A stretch of 64,000 nucleotides of DNA from Symbiodinium natans (GCA_905221605.1 CAJNDS010002117.1:566001-630000); one strand, 5' to 3'; positions 22,310-35,229 are shown, counted from the stretch's first letter. Program-made: numbers and translations. The notes: generated by a model not told the origin, from the sequence alone.

Positions 22310-24820
22310 ACCAAAGATGTCACCAAACCGTTGCATGCTGCCAGAAAAGCGGAACACTTGTCTGAAAGATGTTTTTTGAGCTCTTAAAACGCTGGTTCGT
22401 CTAGAAAGTTGTCATGAAAAGAACTGGCTGGTGGCTAGAATCAGACGACCTCTCCAGGAGCGGCCATCTTCGGGATGCAAGCAAGTTCCAAAGTGCCAAG
22501 AGCAAAGTGCACTGTTCCTGAGCTTCTTAGCAAGACAAGCCTGAAAATCTTAAGCCACGGGGCGGTGTATTAACCGACCCGGTGTTGGTCCATCATGGCG
22601 GAGGTGCGTCATTTTTCCTAATGCTCTGGCGACTCGAGTCCAAACTGTAAGATAACAGATTAAACTCAGCGTCATTTCCACCCCAGCTTTGCAGCTTCCT
22701 GCGTAACACCGGTCTGTTGACAAGTGGAGCTCGCGCGTTGAAATCCCTGAGAGTTCATACGACAAGGCTAAGTAACCATCTTCGGGCAGGCTGGCTGCAA
22801 AGAAGGCTGCAACGCAAACCTGAGCAAACTTCCTCGAGATGTGGGCAGCTGCACGACATGAAGCTACAAAAGAGACCAACTGTCAGCAAACTCTTGCCCC
22901 ATGTCGTCTGCAGCGTACGTCTTGCACAAGAGGGCACGACACAGGCGAATCACTGCGCATGCTGTCAATGCACAGGGAATTTCCAAGGGACATGCCATGC
23001 TGAATACCACCCTTCTCATGACGACAATGATAACAATGCAGTGAGTGTTCTCTACGCATTTGACAAGCCCATGGAGGTGTATTGGTGTATGATGGGCAGC
23101 AGCAAGAGTACAGTCTGAAATCGGCTGGGCATTTTTGAAGGGGTTGTCAGGCTGCATTTGTCTGAGAAATTTGGTGCTAACTTGGCATGCTTTTGCAGAA
23201 ACTTATCCGCCATTTCGGCGTCGAATGCGAGATCTAGTGCAATGACACACCCCCTGAACTTCAATAGCATCCTACAGGATTGCTGTCGAAGTATAGCCCA
23301 TATGCAGCAAATACCGCGTTTGCCATGGTCTTGGATACACCTTCGAAAATCAACAGCGTTTCAGTTTTGTGCCGACGGCAGCTCCGAAACAAAGCTCCCA
23401 CTCTGGCGACACTCCGACTTTGAGTCAATAGTGTCGTGCCAGGCTTTCTAGTGTTTTTAGACTGCATGGGCAGAGAGTGCAAAATGGGTGGGCGCGAATT
23501 TTGTCAATCTACAACCAGACTTCAAGATGGAACTTATCAGAAGCAGATAGTAACTTAGCATAGTCTGATACCTTGCTTCGGGTTGCGCAATTGATTTGAT
23601 ACTCATGTGGAACTTCATGAAAGTCCAGGAGCTACAATTAGTTTCCATGCGAGTTGAGGTCCTCACAAACAGTCGAAACAAGCAACACGAGTACTGTCAT
23701 TTGACTGCCAACTTACGAGTAGAAGCGAAGACTTCATAAGAACTCTAGTGGAAACACAGCGTGGAATTAACAAACCAAAATCGCCCGGTCACACACACAC
23801 ACACACAGGCAGGCAGACAAACAGACGGACAGGCAGACACTCGACAAATCTCATGCAAGCAGTTCATTCTGGTGGCTCTTCACTTGTCTGCACCCGGGCT
23901 CTCATTAATGCCGGGGCCAAGCGGCATTAGAATCCCGCACAGATTCACACGAACAGCGCTTGCCAATTCACTGAAATCTGAAACCGAACGGCTTTGCGGG
24001 CTACAACTAAACCATTCTTGGGGAGGCCTTCAGGTCCGGCTTTGCAATGAGGAGGGCGGTGAGCCACTTTCCGTACTCGGGCAGCATGCGCTTCCTGGAG
24101 GTGTCGGGTTTTCGGTGAGCCTTGTGAGCTTCGAGTATCACTCTGGTGGCACCAGGCTTTCGCGTGAGTGTGCTTGGATATGAGTACTGGAAAGGTTGGA
24201 GAAAGGCTTGACTAAGGTTTGCAACGCTAGGTTAGGGCAAAAGTAGATGGGGCCGAGCGGAAGTTTCCTGCAAACTCCGCCCCCTTCATTTCTTACTCCG
24301 AGCCGAACCTGCCTCCAGCGCTTAATTGTGGAACTCTGCCCTTCTACACTTTTGACCACAGATTTGTCATACAACTCAAAGGCAGATGCCTCTTTCAAAG
24401 CTCCCAAGCTCATAGCAACTGAGGCTTAAATTACTCGAGCCCTCTAAAGCCCGAAGAGCCCTAAAGCCTCCAGCCGAGCCACACCAGCCCATGGCCCGTG
24501 TACATGCCATTGTTGAGAGGCTCGTATGTGAACTTCACAACGAAAACTTGTTCCTGGCGAAGGCTGCAGTTTGGCGCTTGCTCGGATGCAATCAGGCAAC
24601 ACTACCCCGGCGGGGACCCGTTCTTGCTCGCAGGACGTGTGTTGGGGATCTCCAGCCGAACCTTTCGGCCCCGAAGGCACTGTCCATGCGGCTGCCCATC
24701 CTAAAGGTCTGTATGTGGGTTATATGGAAGCGCATAGACCTCCGCTTCAGAAACCACATTCCGAAATTCTGAGGAAGCGTATTATGCATTCCTTGGGCCT
24801 CGAGCTGGAGCCCAAACCAC
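22310..24820. other. No firmly supported gene
   Basis: A possible short minus exon about 22690-22730 (ISTRELHLSTDR, between CTCAG and GTGTTA). A CA run with ACAG/GGCAG words at 23790-23850. Nothing else. Confidence 0.35.
23789..23850. repeat. CA repeat grading into CAGG/CAGA repeats
   Basis: Nine CA units followed by caggcaggcagacaaacaga-type words. Confidence 0.85.
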
Positions 24821-24824
24821 TTAC

Positions 24825-24944
24825 CAGGGCCACTGCTTCCCCAGCTGCGCCTTGCGAACGGCCTTCTGCAGCCTGTCCTCAGGGATGCCCTTGCCTGCTC
24901 CAGATGTTTTCCTACTTTTGTTTTTGGGGTTGTGCTCCAGTGCA
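24825..24944 (-). CDS. Candidate exon, basic, unidentified
   Basis: After AATCAG, 39 codons with both ends split, ending at a canonical GTAAGT donor. Reads ALEHNPKNKSRKTSGAG then KGIPEDRLQKAVRKAQLGKQ. Basic, helical, no recognised motif. A likely relative in the same gene lies near 24735-24775 (RNVVSEAEVYALPYNPHTD), but the phase of the join is unresolved. Confidence 0.5.
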
Positions 24945-24949
24945 CTGAT

Positions 24950-27730
24950 TCAAAACGACAACTTGAAACCGCTGGGCAGGTCCCCGCCTTTCGCGAAATC
25001 CCAGGCATTTCTGTAGTTCCTCGGGCGTAACTCTCGAGATCGAACAACCCCCAGGCTCCAAGCAATGGGAAGAGCAACGGGGCCGTCCTCTTTCTCAGAC
25101 AAAGTGATCCCCTCCTCCCTCCCTTTCTTAAAGAATCGACACTAGGTACGGGCTTCGATTGCGCTAGCCGTCTGCCTTTTCTGCTCCCCCCTCTCCCTGG
25201 GAGGTCCGCATCAGCCCAGCCAAAGCCAAATCTAACCAAACCATGGTTTAAAAATTGTCCCCCTCGCTTCAAGCAAGACAGGTTGAAAGGCCTGTACTGA
25301 CACTGGGGCCGGGGGGCGGGGAACCAATCCTTTAAAGGCCGATCACGTTTGCCCCCGCCCCAAACAACAGCCCAGACAAAGCCAGCCCAAGCAAGACCTC
25401 ATTCTCGTCCATGGTTTGGTATGTTTACAGCTAAGATGTTTTGGTTCTGCTAGCACGATTCATAGGCAACATAGTCTATTGCAGCGGGACTTTTTTGAAG
25501 TCAAATCGACATGAGATCACAATGAGATTGCTGAGATCTGCTCAAGAAGCCCTATCCAACCCCGATTTTGTCGAACGCCAAGTCCAACGACAGTTCATAC
25601 TTAGACTTAAATATGTGAATATCTGCTCACGGCTCCCGCTATCTATTTCTCGCCCCCGCCCTCCCCCTTATCCTACCGTAACAAGCGGGTCTCAAACAGC
25701 ACCCCTTCCCACCAATACCATTTGGAGGGGTTCTCCTTTGGCTACCTGTGTTCTATTTTGCATGTCTCCCCTGTTGCTCATCAAAGTTGCTGCTCCGTGG
25801 TGGCATGGTCCGCCATGATCAGGGAAGGGCTGTAGGAGGCGACCTAGGTAAGTCCAGAGCCAAAGGGATTTGGGATTTTGAATCCGTGGCTGGCCTAGCA
25901 TAGGTTGTGTTGCTTTGGGATATGGGTGGTCGTGGTTACTACCATGCTATCTTCTTGCGGATCCCAAACAGGCACGAGTGCCTTTGTAAAGTGGACAGCA
26001 GGGAATTTTCCACCAGCCTATCCTCAAGGTTCAACCACAAGCAGTCGAAACATGTCGACACGCAACGACGCAATGTCTGAAGCCTACAAAAGTCTCAAGG
26101 CCCGGGCAGGCATGTAATCCTCAGGGTGGAAGGAGGCGAACGTCACCTCGAAATTCACGATGTCTCCGCTAACTGAAGATATACAAAACCCACTGGGGTG
26201 TTCAATGCAAACCCAACTCGAGCACTGAAGTGGCACACTGGGAACCCCTCAAAAGCTTCATTTCAACAACAACGCGATTCGATGCATCGTGATTGCGACC
26301 CGTGGAAAAACGAAGCGCGATATTCCTGTTGCGGATCGTTTCGTAGGATGCGCGCTGCAGATTCGGAACACTGGAACACAACGGATTCGAGCACTCCCCC
26401 CGGCGGATTCGCGCACAGATGCATCGTGCACGCGCGATTCAGGCACAGAGGCACCGTGGATTCGCGCACCAACCACCGGCCAATTCGCTAACTGGCCGGG
26501 CGCGATTCGCGCAAACAGGATTCGCACACTGACGTGATAGCTTCGCGCATAAGCCCCCAAAAGCCGGAAACACCCTCGGACCTGAACACCCTAAGCTTTA
26601 AGGTCTGCGAGACTATGTGGGAGGGAAAGGAGGACAAAAGCGCCAGTGCTTGCATCGCCAGTGCTTCCATCGGCATTCGGCTTTCAAATTTCGTGCGTGC
26701 TTGAACGAATCACCAATGCAACCAATGCATCGCGAGTGCTTGTACCGCCCCCGGGTGCCTTTTTCGGCTGCGATTATGAAATTATGTAGTTTCCGAGCGC
26801 TCGGACCGTGGCCCGCATTCCGAGGATCGCCAAGCACGCGCGCCCCAGGACACGAGCAAAAGTGCTGCAAGCATGCAGATGACTAGTCACTCGTCACACG
26901 CTGAGTTGTTGGAGCTTGCGAATGCTCCACGGACAAATTTCTCACAGTTGCCAAGCTTTGCTTAAGACAACACCCCCGCGAACCGCGAAGAACCTTCTCC
27001 GCTCAAATTGGCACTGCCATGTGGGCAGTCTCGCAATTGCACATGATGTACATGTGACCTCCATGCGGACAAGGTGCATCTTGCTTGGCAAATCTCTTCG
27101 AAAAATTCCTGAGGGCTTGAAAGCTCGTAAAGATGCGCTGGCCCAGACATGCAGGAAAAATGCTATGGCGATTCCTTGCTGTCTATCACCGCAGGAAAAA
27201 ATGCATGGACTCGGGAGCCAAAGAAAAATCGTTCACCTGTGCTCTGGCATGCATGCAGCCATCTCTTCTGCCACCAAGCCACAAATACTCAAATACCGTC
27301 AATGGATCAGATATCTGCTGCGGATCACCCTTCGGTGATTTGGCACAATTATAGCCTGGTGAGAGCGATTGCTGGACATCAGACCCTCTCATAATCTTAA
27401 GAAATTAATAGAAATGGCCCTCGAGGCCAGTAAGGCGCCATGTCAGGTTCTTGTTTACCTCCAAGGCGACATCACGGTCTTGCGAACCGAGATCCCCCGA
27501 AAAGCAGCTCAGCGAACCACCGACATAAGACTCTCGATTCCCGCCCAGAGGTTCTAATTTCAAAGTCAAAAGAAAATGACAGACACAAATCATCACATGC
27601 CAGGTTGCAATTGTACAAACCCAGCATCGGAGTAACTGACGCAACGCTGCCTGTGCGCTTCACACTTGAGTGTTGGAAAGTGTTGGATGTGCGAACGCTG
27701 CTGGCAATGCAGACTCAATGTAGACCCTTG
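24950..27730. other. No firmly supported gene; degenerate tandem repeats
   Basis: Includes the minisatellite at 26.27-26.54 kb and a related tandem 'gcatcgccagtgcttccat' at 26640-26760. One short minus exon candidate lies at about 27062-27111 (EFFEEICQARCTLSAW, between CCCTCAG and GTCACA). Confidence 0.35.
26270..26540. repeat. Degenerate GATTCG(CGCA) minisatellite
   Basis: About ten diverged copies of a 20-30 bp unit built around gattcgcgcacagaggca and ggattcg. Confidence 0.6.
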
Positions 27731-27734
27731 CAGT

Positions 27735-28800
27735 GGAGGAGGCCCTGAGCCGCAACTGTTGCAAGCCCGCAGCAAGCCGCTCTGTGCCTCCGTTGTCCAT
27801 TAGCTCGAAGACAGGCTTGACAAGGTCACGAGCATCCGCCCAGCTCACTTGGCCGAGCTCTCCCTGCACGAGAGCCAAATCAAATGAAGGTGAGCCAGTG
27901 AGCCACATCTGGCTGAACAGAAACTTCAACACGCTTTCATGGAGCCATGTGATGAACATTGCATGCACAGCCGTCACCCTTAAAGCATTCCTCAACCTTG
28001 ACTCACGGTCTGCAGTGCCTTGAAAAGCTCAGTTGGGTGGAAGTGCGCTCGCAGCTCCTACGCACGGAGTTGAACTGTTTGCAGTTTGCAGGTTGCCATC
28101 AGGTTGCCTCCCCTGTCGACTCCCCAAGAACAACTGCTCCTTTGTGTGGATCTGCTTCAACATTCGCAAGGTGCCTTGCTCATCTAGAGCAGTATTGAAG
28201 TTGTTCTTGAAAATGTTTTTCGCCTCGGAACAATTTCAACACGGAGGGCACATTAAGCCACATTGGCCCAGCCATAGCCTCACACCACGAAAGCTGCTGC
28301 TGTAAGCACCAAGAGGCCTTGTCATCTACAACCCAGTGTCCGTACTCTGCGGCATTGTCAAGGGCAAAGAACATGCCCCACAGTCTTTTGGCTGTCCGCA
28401 GCTTCGACCTCGTACAGAATGTCATGCAAACTCGCCCTGTGCCTACATGAAGAAAACATGCGCGGAACCACATCCGCTCAGAGTAAGATCAACTTCACCA
28501 ACACTTATGGCGACGCTCCAAGTGAGGCTGGAACCAAAGGTCGTCTGTCATCGTGATCGGCGCCATGACAATCCTCAAGCACTAGCTGGATGCGTCTCGC
28601 ACATGGCATTTCATACTCAAAAAACCAGGGTGATCGGCTTTGAGTGCAGCCGAGATGCACATCTGTGACGCTGCCGAGGCACCCGCTGGAATTCATTTCG
28701 CAGGTAGTCCTGAGTTGCGCTGAAAGAGTCGCAGCTGGTAGCACTTTGTACTTCGTGATACTTCGTGGACTGGACATGGGAGAGCAAAACTTGGACGTTC
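27735..28800 (-). CDS. Six-exon gene fragment, unidentified conserved-looking protein
   Basis: Exons on the minus strand: 28721-28800 (ERPSFALPCPVHEVSRS), 28505-28573 (MAPITMTDDLWFQPHLERRH), 28382-28442 (SLHDILYEVEAADSQKT), 28140-28223 (AKNIFKNNFNTALDEQ, LRMLKQIHTK), 28007-28057 (ELRAHFHPTELFKALQT), and 27863 to about 27735 (GELGQVSWADARDLVKPVFE, LMDNGGTERLAAGLQQL). All five junctions keep phase. All acceptors are AG before G. Donors are GC (28720), GT (28504, 28381, 28006) and apparently GA (28139). Introns are 147, 62, 158, 82 and 143 bp. The peptide is soluble, mixed charge, with no signal or membrane segment. The first and last exons are not identified, and I know no family for it. Confidence 0.65.
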
Positions 28801-28804
28801 CTTG

Positions 28805-29875
28805 TCAGTGCGACAACGTCGAGTAAGACAGCGAAGGTTTCCAGAAGACATTCAAAGGGGACAAGACTTAAACCTGCAATCCCAAACCAAACCGCAACCC
28901 CTGTCGCCCAGCAACAACCACTGCTGGTGGCCAATGCCCAAGATTGCATCCCACTGATCCAGCCTCAGCAGGTTGCCAGTGGGCCAGCGGCAGGGAACCA
29001 CCCCAAAGCCCAAGGTTCCCTGTCGGGCATAACAAACAGCAAGATCCATGCGGCTAAGGCTGTGCCAGGCTGTGCTTTTTCTTACCTCTCCTATGTGCGG
29101 CCGTCGTTGAGGGCGTCCTCACTCCAAAACTTCTTCTTGCTAGCACTCGGACACATTCCCTTTTCCGGTGATGGACGGATCCCACGCCGTAGCTCGGAGG
29201 CCGATCCACCTTCGGTAGATCGGAACCCCCCAGGGTGGGTTGGGTGGGCACTTTGAAATTGCCCCCCCCGGATCTTTGGGCGCCTCGTAGCCAAAAATAG
29301 CCACACCGTTGTCAACGGCTTTGGCTCCCCATCAACATGGTTGTCAGCTGCAGCTATGCTCTGATCTGCTGCAGTCTTTCTTTAGCTGACCTTCCCGTAC
29401 AAGCTTGCAACACGCACGGAACCCAGCGCAAAGTGCATTAGCCCTTCTGCCGGCCCCCTCCGACACTATACCTACAATTTCAAAGGTAGCTCAGGGGAGA
29501 CTTTAGCATTCTCCTGAGCCTTCTATCCTGATTGGCACACTGTTGTGATCCTGAAAGCACCTCCAATGATTTTAGCCCATTCATAGAAAATTCGAACTAG
29601 CATACACTGTCGTCGTAAACCACGACGCGGCTCACGAGCGCGCTTTGTAGCCAAACTACTTTCCAGGGTCTCTGACTATATAATCACATGTCGAAAACAT
29701 TGAGAACAAAAAACAGTGTTTCGAGGCCCTGATGCCCCCGAATCGCACCACTGTTTTGCACGCCACTACCGTAGCAGAACCGAAACACTCGTAATTTGCG
29801 GTATTTTCAGCTTCCATAACGACGCCTGGCACACCCAAACCGCCAGGCAAACTATCTGCACGTGGCCTGGCAGGT
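28805..29875. other. Unresolved; probable upstream exon material
   Basis: A minus segment near 29100-29160 (SASKKKFWSEDALNDG) precedes a GTAAGA and may belong to the 27.7-28.8 kb gene. The edges are not settled. 29250-29650 shows nothing. Confidence 0.35.
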
Positions 29876-29878
29876 CAC

Positions 29879-29987
29879 CCTCTCTCACGACTTTCCCAAC
29901 TACTTCTCCCATGTCTACGCCAAGACACGCATCTTGCACGATCTTTCGGGCACGCCGACGGCGGGCTGCGGCATGGCCTCGCAAGAC
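29879..29987 (-). CDS. Candidate exon, basic, unidentified
   Basis: After GCCAAG, 36 codons plus one base to a GTGACC donor. It reads VLRGHAAARRRRARKIVQ then DACLGVDMGEVVGKVVREG. The Arg-rich start is followed by a hydrophobic segment. No family recognised. Confidence 0.45.
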
Positions 29988-29999
29988 CTTGGCAGAGCG

Positions 30000-30680
30000 C
30001 TCCGCTCTTCTCCGATGTTTTGACAACTGTGTTAACCATGGTGCAAACCATTTTTGCAAACCATTGTGCTAACCATGGTGCGCCAAAGAATCCCCAGAAG
30101 AGCTCCCCAAACCAAAGTGGCACCAAGAGCTTTTACGAATCTAGCAAATCGAGCATCATGATTTTAACACGAGAATCAGGAACATGCACGGCAGACTTCT
30201 TGAACCAAGGACATCTCGACGAAGCTGCGTGAATAGCTACGAGTAAGGGTGCGCAGAGCCTGGCAACCTTCCCCTTTGCGCAAGAATCCTAGTTGTGAAA
30301 GAACGCTGCAGAAGCCAGCTGCCATTCTGCAAGCTTGTTGGAGATTTTGGTGGGAAGCGATGCAACATGGGGCAATTTCACAGCGAAGGCCAAGAAACGT
30401 CTGCTTTCCTATCGTAGGCGCCCTTGCTGTCAGCGGCAACCTGTTCACAAGTCAGAGGGGTGGAAGCTTGCAACGTGCGTAATCCGGACTGTCAGAGGCA
30501 ATCCCAAAAAAGGAAAAGAACGCATCACCAAGATGTGAGCACGCATCAGCGTTGCCAAAACTGATATCGCATGATACAATGCTACTTGCACAGATCTTTC
30601 TGTGAAATTAGGGCCTGAAGTTTGAGAAACTTAGTCGCCTCGAGCATGCCAGAGGTAGAGTAGGAATCAAGAATAAACCA
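30000..30680. other. No gene seen; short inverted/tandem AACCATGG words
   Basis: At 30033-30082 'aaccatggtgc' and 'aaccatttttgc' alternate four times. Nothing coding. Confidence 0.35.
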
Positions 30681-30682
30681 AG

Positions 30683-30870
30683 GTGTGTGTGTGTGTGTGT
30701 GTCTCTCTCTCTCTCCCTCTCTCTCTCTGTCTTTGCTCGCTCACTCACTTTCTCTCTCTCTCTCTGCACGCTTAGCCCCCCCCGAAGGGAGAGCTGCCCC
30801 TAGGGGCGCGCAAGTCCCAGGTGTCACTCACTCTCTCTCTCTCTCTCTCTCAGCTCTCTTCTTCTTCTTC
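30683..30870. repeat. GT and CT tracts
   Basis: (GT)9 then (CT)n blocks broken by a GC-rich piece, ending in CTT repeats. Confidence 0.9.
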
Positions 30871-31017
30871 TGCTTCTTCTTCTACGGGGCTTGAGGAGTA
30901 AAGAAGTTACCCTAACCCCCGCGCACTGGGCGCGCCCGGAATCAGGTCGGCGTGAAACTGACAACACCGGTCGAAAACCATTCTACCATACCATGCCATG
31001 CCATGCCATACCAGCTC

Positions 31018-31300
31018 TCTTTCTCTCAGATACCTCTTTCTCTCTCAGCTCTGTCTCTCTCTCTCAGCCCTCTCCTTCTCTCAGCTTTCCCTCTCTCTCT
31101 CCCTCCCTCCCTCCCTCTCTCTCTCCCTCTCTCTCTCTCCCTCTCCCCCTCCCTCCCTCCCTCCCTGTCTCTCTCTCTCCCGCTCTCCCCCTCTTTCTCT
31201 CCGTCTTCTTTTTCTTATTTTTCTTGTTGTTCGTCTTCTTCTTTTTCTTCCTCTTCCTGTTGGTCTGTCTCAGCTCTCTCTTTCTCAGTTGAGGGCACAC
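31018..31300. repeat. Polypyrimidine CT/CCT/CTT tract
   Basis: About 280 bp nearly pure C/T on the plus strand: ctctct, ccctccct, cttctt. Confidence 0.9.
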
Positions 31301-31950
31301 GTGACACCACGACCACGCAACCCCTTCACAAATGGCTACTAGGAAGCTGGCTTTGGTTCGAGGTGTTTGACGTGAAGCAATTCACAGCCGGACGTGGCTG
31401 GTCCGTAGGCGTGTAAGAATGACCTTCGGCACATCTTCTTGTTTATTCTTCGGTATCTCATGGAAAGCGAGGATCGTTCCTTGACACGATTACAGCCTCA
31501 GCCACACATTCGGCTTAAAGCGAGTGGCTCGAGCAAATCTGTGGGCGCATCACAAGCGGTGAGGTGATGACCAGTGCGGGCGCCATTCAGGAAGAAGCCA
31601 TACGAGTAGGCAATTGAGGCACGTTAATTAGGCCGGTAATGGGCTCCTCTTCCATTACATTTGGCGGGGGTTTGACGTACAGGTCTAGGGCTCTCCTCAA
31701 CCCTGTTTGGGGTTGCCTTTCCTTTAGAACCAACTTTCTGAAGGGGCCTCGCACGCTTCAGGTTGTACTAGCCGAGCACTGGGCGAAAGGGCTCCAGCAA
31801 ACAAGTAGACAGCAGAAAAACAGTAACCCGTAAACTCGCAGGTCTATCCTGTGTCATTCTTAGCCAGGACCCCTTGTGTGGCTCACGCGCTCGTCAGATC
31901 CCAAGTTACACCGAGGGCATAGCTTGGGTTCACCGGGTACGACTTGAGCC
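31300..31950. other. No gene seen
   Basis: Mixed sequence between two pyrimidine tracts. No frame worth support on either strand. Confidence 0.35.
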
Positions 31951-31959
31951 AGAATTCAG

Positions 31960-32142
31960 TCTTCCTTCCTTCCTTCCTTCACAGAATTCAGTCTCTCTCT
32001 CTCTCTCTCTCTCTGTCGCTCAGCTCTCTCTGCTGCTCTCATTCTCTTCTTCTTCTTCTTCTTCTTCTTCTTCTTCTTCTTCTTCTTCTTCTTCTTCTTC
32101 TTCTTCTTCTTCTTCTTCTTCTTCTTCTTCTTCTGCTTCTTC
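31960..32142. repeat. CT tract followed by (CTT)n
   Basis: A ccttccttcct and ctctct block, then about 29 ctt units from 32047 to 32134. Confidence 0.95.
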
Positions 32143-32549
32143 GGGGCATGAGGGACCGAGGACCCCCCGTGCGCGCGGGCGCGCCCAGTCCACACAGTCG
32201 AGGCAGGTGGTGAAAATACGACTCCCCCCCCCTTCATGACCCTTACTTTCGAGGCTCCAGTCCTTAGAAGTTCCTTAGTGAGCCCCGCACCTCAGGGTTC
32301 AGGTCGCATTGGGAGCGTGGGAGCCGCTCTTGGTGACATGACGTGGCTTGTTCCTCCTTCTACTGGCCTGACTATGCGGACCCCTAAAAAGGTGAATGGC
32401 GCAATACGTGGCTGCCCTATTGCTAATTGCCAGTCTGAAAGGTTCTTGCGCTCTGCGCATCTTACGCAGTGCCCTTGGCCCTGTCAGCGGGCTCGTGGCC
32501 AATACAATACTCTTCTCCTGTTTTAGTTTTACTTGGAAACCTCAAAACT

Positions 32550-32745
32550 TCTCACTCTCTCTCTCTCTCTTTGTCTCCCGCTCGCCCTCTCTGTCAGCAA
32601 TCTCTCTCTCTCTCTCTCTCTCTGACAGCTCACTCTCAATCTCTTTCTCTCTGCTCTTTCTCTTTCTAACCCCTCCCCATTTAAGCTCTCTTCTTCTTCT
32701 GCCGGACATATTAACTCTCTCTCTCTCTCTCTCTCTCTATTTGTG
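32550..32745. repeat. CT microsatellite cluster
   Basis: Four ct runs separated by short unique sequence. Confidence 0.9.
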
Positions 32746-32749
32746 GAAA

Positions 32750-34140
32750 TGGTTGGGATCAGCCTCGCCGTCAATTTCAGCTACAATTCTGTTGTACGAC
32801 TTTGACGTCCTTGGCTGGAGTCGGTGGAAAAGCAAAAGAAGGCTCAAGGACAGAGAGGCTGAAGCTTAAGGGGGTGCGGCAGGGGTGAACGAAACTGGGT
32901 GCATACAAGCTGAAAGTCGAGTCCACGCCACTGCCCATGAGATCATCCCAAGGTCTGAAAGAGCCGGCTCTTGCGATGGACTGAGCTTCGCTTCACTGCT
33001 GAATATTTTCTGCCCAAGATTCAACGGGTCCCCAAACTGGTTGCCCTCTAAATCTCCTCGATCAAAGAGGAATTCGCGGGCGAAGTAGTGGTGAGACCTG
33101 CACTACTAGCCGTCTGTGCACATGCCTATGGGGTCCCACGTGCCTATGGCCATCTACCAAATGCAGCTGCAGGGTGTGCGGGGCAGTGCGGGGCCCCTCA
33201 TTTCGGTGCTATCGCAGGAACCATACACAACGTGTCATGTTTTGCAGCAGAACCACGGTGATGTCATGCTGCTATATGCTGCTGAGGCAAGAACAGCAGA
33301 TGCTCTTCCGGAAAAGGGAGCACCTTGGCTCTAATCTGAGGCTTCCGATACTTGAGACTGAGCACAGCACAGGCTTCCCAAAGGCGGTATGGGCATAATT
33401 GCATGTGTCGGACTTTTTTTGCTTCAGAATGTCCATCTGAACATGTGGATTCTCATTGCGCATGCAGAACACTCAAGACATTTCAAGGGAAAATCGTCTT
33501 CTGGAGTCGTTTCGATTAAGCTCATATTTGTGCGCAGCACCTTTTGCGATTGCAACCCCTTGCCGCCTGAGCGACAGTTGTTAGCACCTACGTTCCATTT
33601 TCTTTTGCGATGAAGTTGCCGATATAGCGGAGCAAACACTATGCAGTGAAAACAGGAGCACGTAAACGCCCCAGGTTTCTGGGCGGTACAGTATATCGGC
33701 TCGTCTTGAGCTACTGGGCTTACGAGATGAACAATCCAAGCAGCGCAGCAGGGGAATGCCCGAAGGCAAAACTCCCACGACGACCGCGCAAAGGGGTCGA
33801 GGCCGGAGGCCATCATGATAGACGTGTACCTAAGGCATAGCACTGGGATGCATCGGGTGCAGGGATTTCGACGCACACTTGCGGAATCTTTTGGAGTGGA
33901 ACGTCTAGATGACAGCTTTGTAAGTCATGTCCGAACCCCTCCCCAATTCCGGAAAGCCCACAGGTTCATCTCCCAACCACATCAAACTCTCTGGCAAAAA
34001 CAAACCGGCGAGGCAGCAACCAAGGAGGGGTGTTCACTCAGTTCACTCTACCAGGCTGTACGCCACAGTACAACCAAGAGAAGCTGGACTCCTTAAAATA
34101 CCGTGCAACAGAGAATGCAAGTCTGTCTGTCGCATTGTTT
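32750..34140. other. No firmly supported gene
   Basis: An open minus frame of 150 codons (33424-33876) contains a Cys-rich end (PLKCLECSACAMRIHMF). A competing frame after CAAAAG at 33525 is equally good, so no call. Confidence 0.3.
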
Positions 34141-34142
34141 AC

Positions 34143-34300
34143 AGAGTTCGAGAGGGTCTGGCACGAAGCACAAGGCAGCCGGGCGTCGTTCTTCGGATTT
34201 CATTGTGAAGCACAAGCTCACTGTCTTCCTTGGGCTGGGAATCGTGCAAATCCCTATTCGCCCGGCCTTGCGAATAAGAAACAGCATACTGGCCTCTAGC
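34143..34300 (-). CDS. Candidate exon with strong splice signals, unidentified
   Basis: The acceptor has a fine pyrimidine run (GTTTTTTCAG) followed by G. Then 52 codons and one base to GTAAAC. Reads LEASMLFLIRKAGRIGIC, TIPSPRKTVSLCFTMKSEER then PAALCFVPDPLEL. No family recognised. Confidence 0.5.
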
Positions 34301-34955
34301 CTGAAAAAACCCACCTTGACAGCATACGGCAATGCCGCGGCTTGTCATGAATTGTTCTGGAGGCACAAAGGAGGATGTAAGGGAAAGAGTCTTGGCTGCC
34401 TTGGCTGTTGCAATCTAGGCTCCAAAGCTTGCTTGGCAAGCTCTGGGTCGGACAGCTCCTGAGAGAAGAAGAGAAGACCAACAGATCAGCTCATGCCGCT
34501 CATTTTGCTTCCTTGCACGTAAAATGACATAAAAAGTAATCGCGCACAAACCTGCACAGCTGAACCGTGGGCGCCTGGTCGGTCCTGGCGACCATGCCTG
34601 TGCCTTCGTGGTAATTCTTCACCTGCGATACCACACAACCACAGGTTTCGGCTTCGGATGGGTTTGGCCCCAAGCATCCGACAATTAGAGGGACAAGCGT
34701 TTGGCAGCTTGGGGCTTCAGGGGTGCGAGTGGTATCACCTCATGAAGAGGGTTCTGTCTGCAAATGCGAGTTTTGAATTTCCGGTTGCACCATGTTGTAT
34801 CCAAGAGACAGGGTCAAACGCTCTGAAGTCGGGTCGGTTACCCACCTCGGAACGTGGAGGCCAGCTACCAGTGGGCAGACATTCTTTCAGATGCCAACTG
34901 TCTGTCATCTTGGCCTGCAAGTGCTGGCAAGCGACTATGGCTTTGTTGAAGGCAC

Positions 34956-35115
34956 CTGGGAAGCTCAAGTCCACTTGACGAGGGCTCACAGCCCAGATTC
35001 CCATGACGCTGTTGATCTGCGAGATGTCCTGCATCGGCTTCATGAAGGAAGTGCAGTGCTCGGCATGCTCGCTCACAGCTTTTGACTGCGCACACATGGG
35101 GTCCTTCACTATGTC
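34956..35115 (-). CDS. Candidate exon, unidentified
   Basis: After TTTTTCCAG, 53 codons plus one base to a GTGCCT donor. Reads DIVKDPMCAQSKAVSEHAEH, CTSFMKPMQDISQINSVMG then IWAVSPRQVDLSFP. The same frame stays open from 35223 to 34735, so the exon may be longer at either end (downstream it reads AFNKAIVACQHLQAKMTDSW). Fairly ordinary globular composition. Confidence 0.55.
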
Positions 35116-35229
35116 CTGGAAAAAGCCAAAGAGTGCCAACCTTGGATTATCTTGGATTGCTCTGACCCAAGACAAGGTCTTCTGGAACAACCTTAAGATT
35201 GAAAGGCACAGAGCCACTGTCACTCGGAG

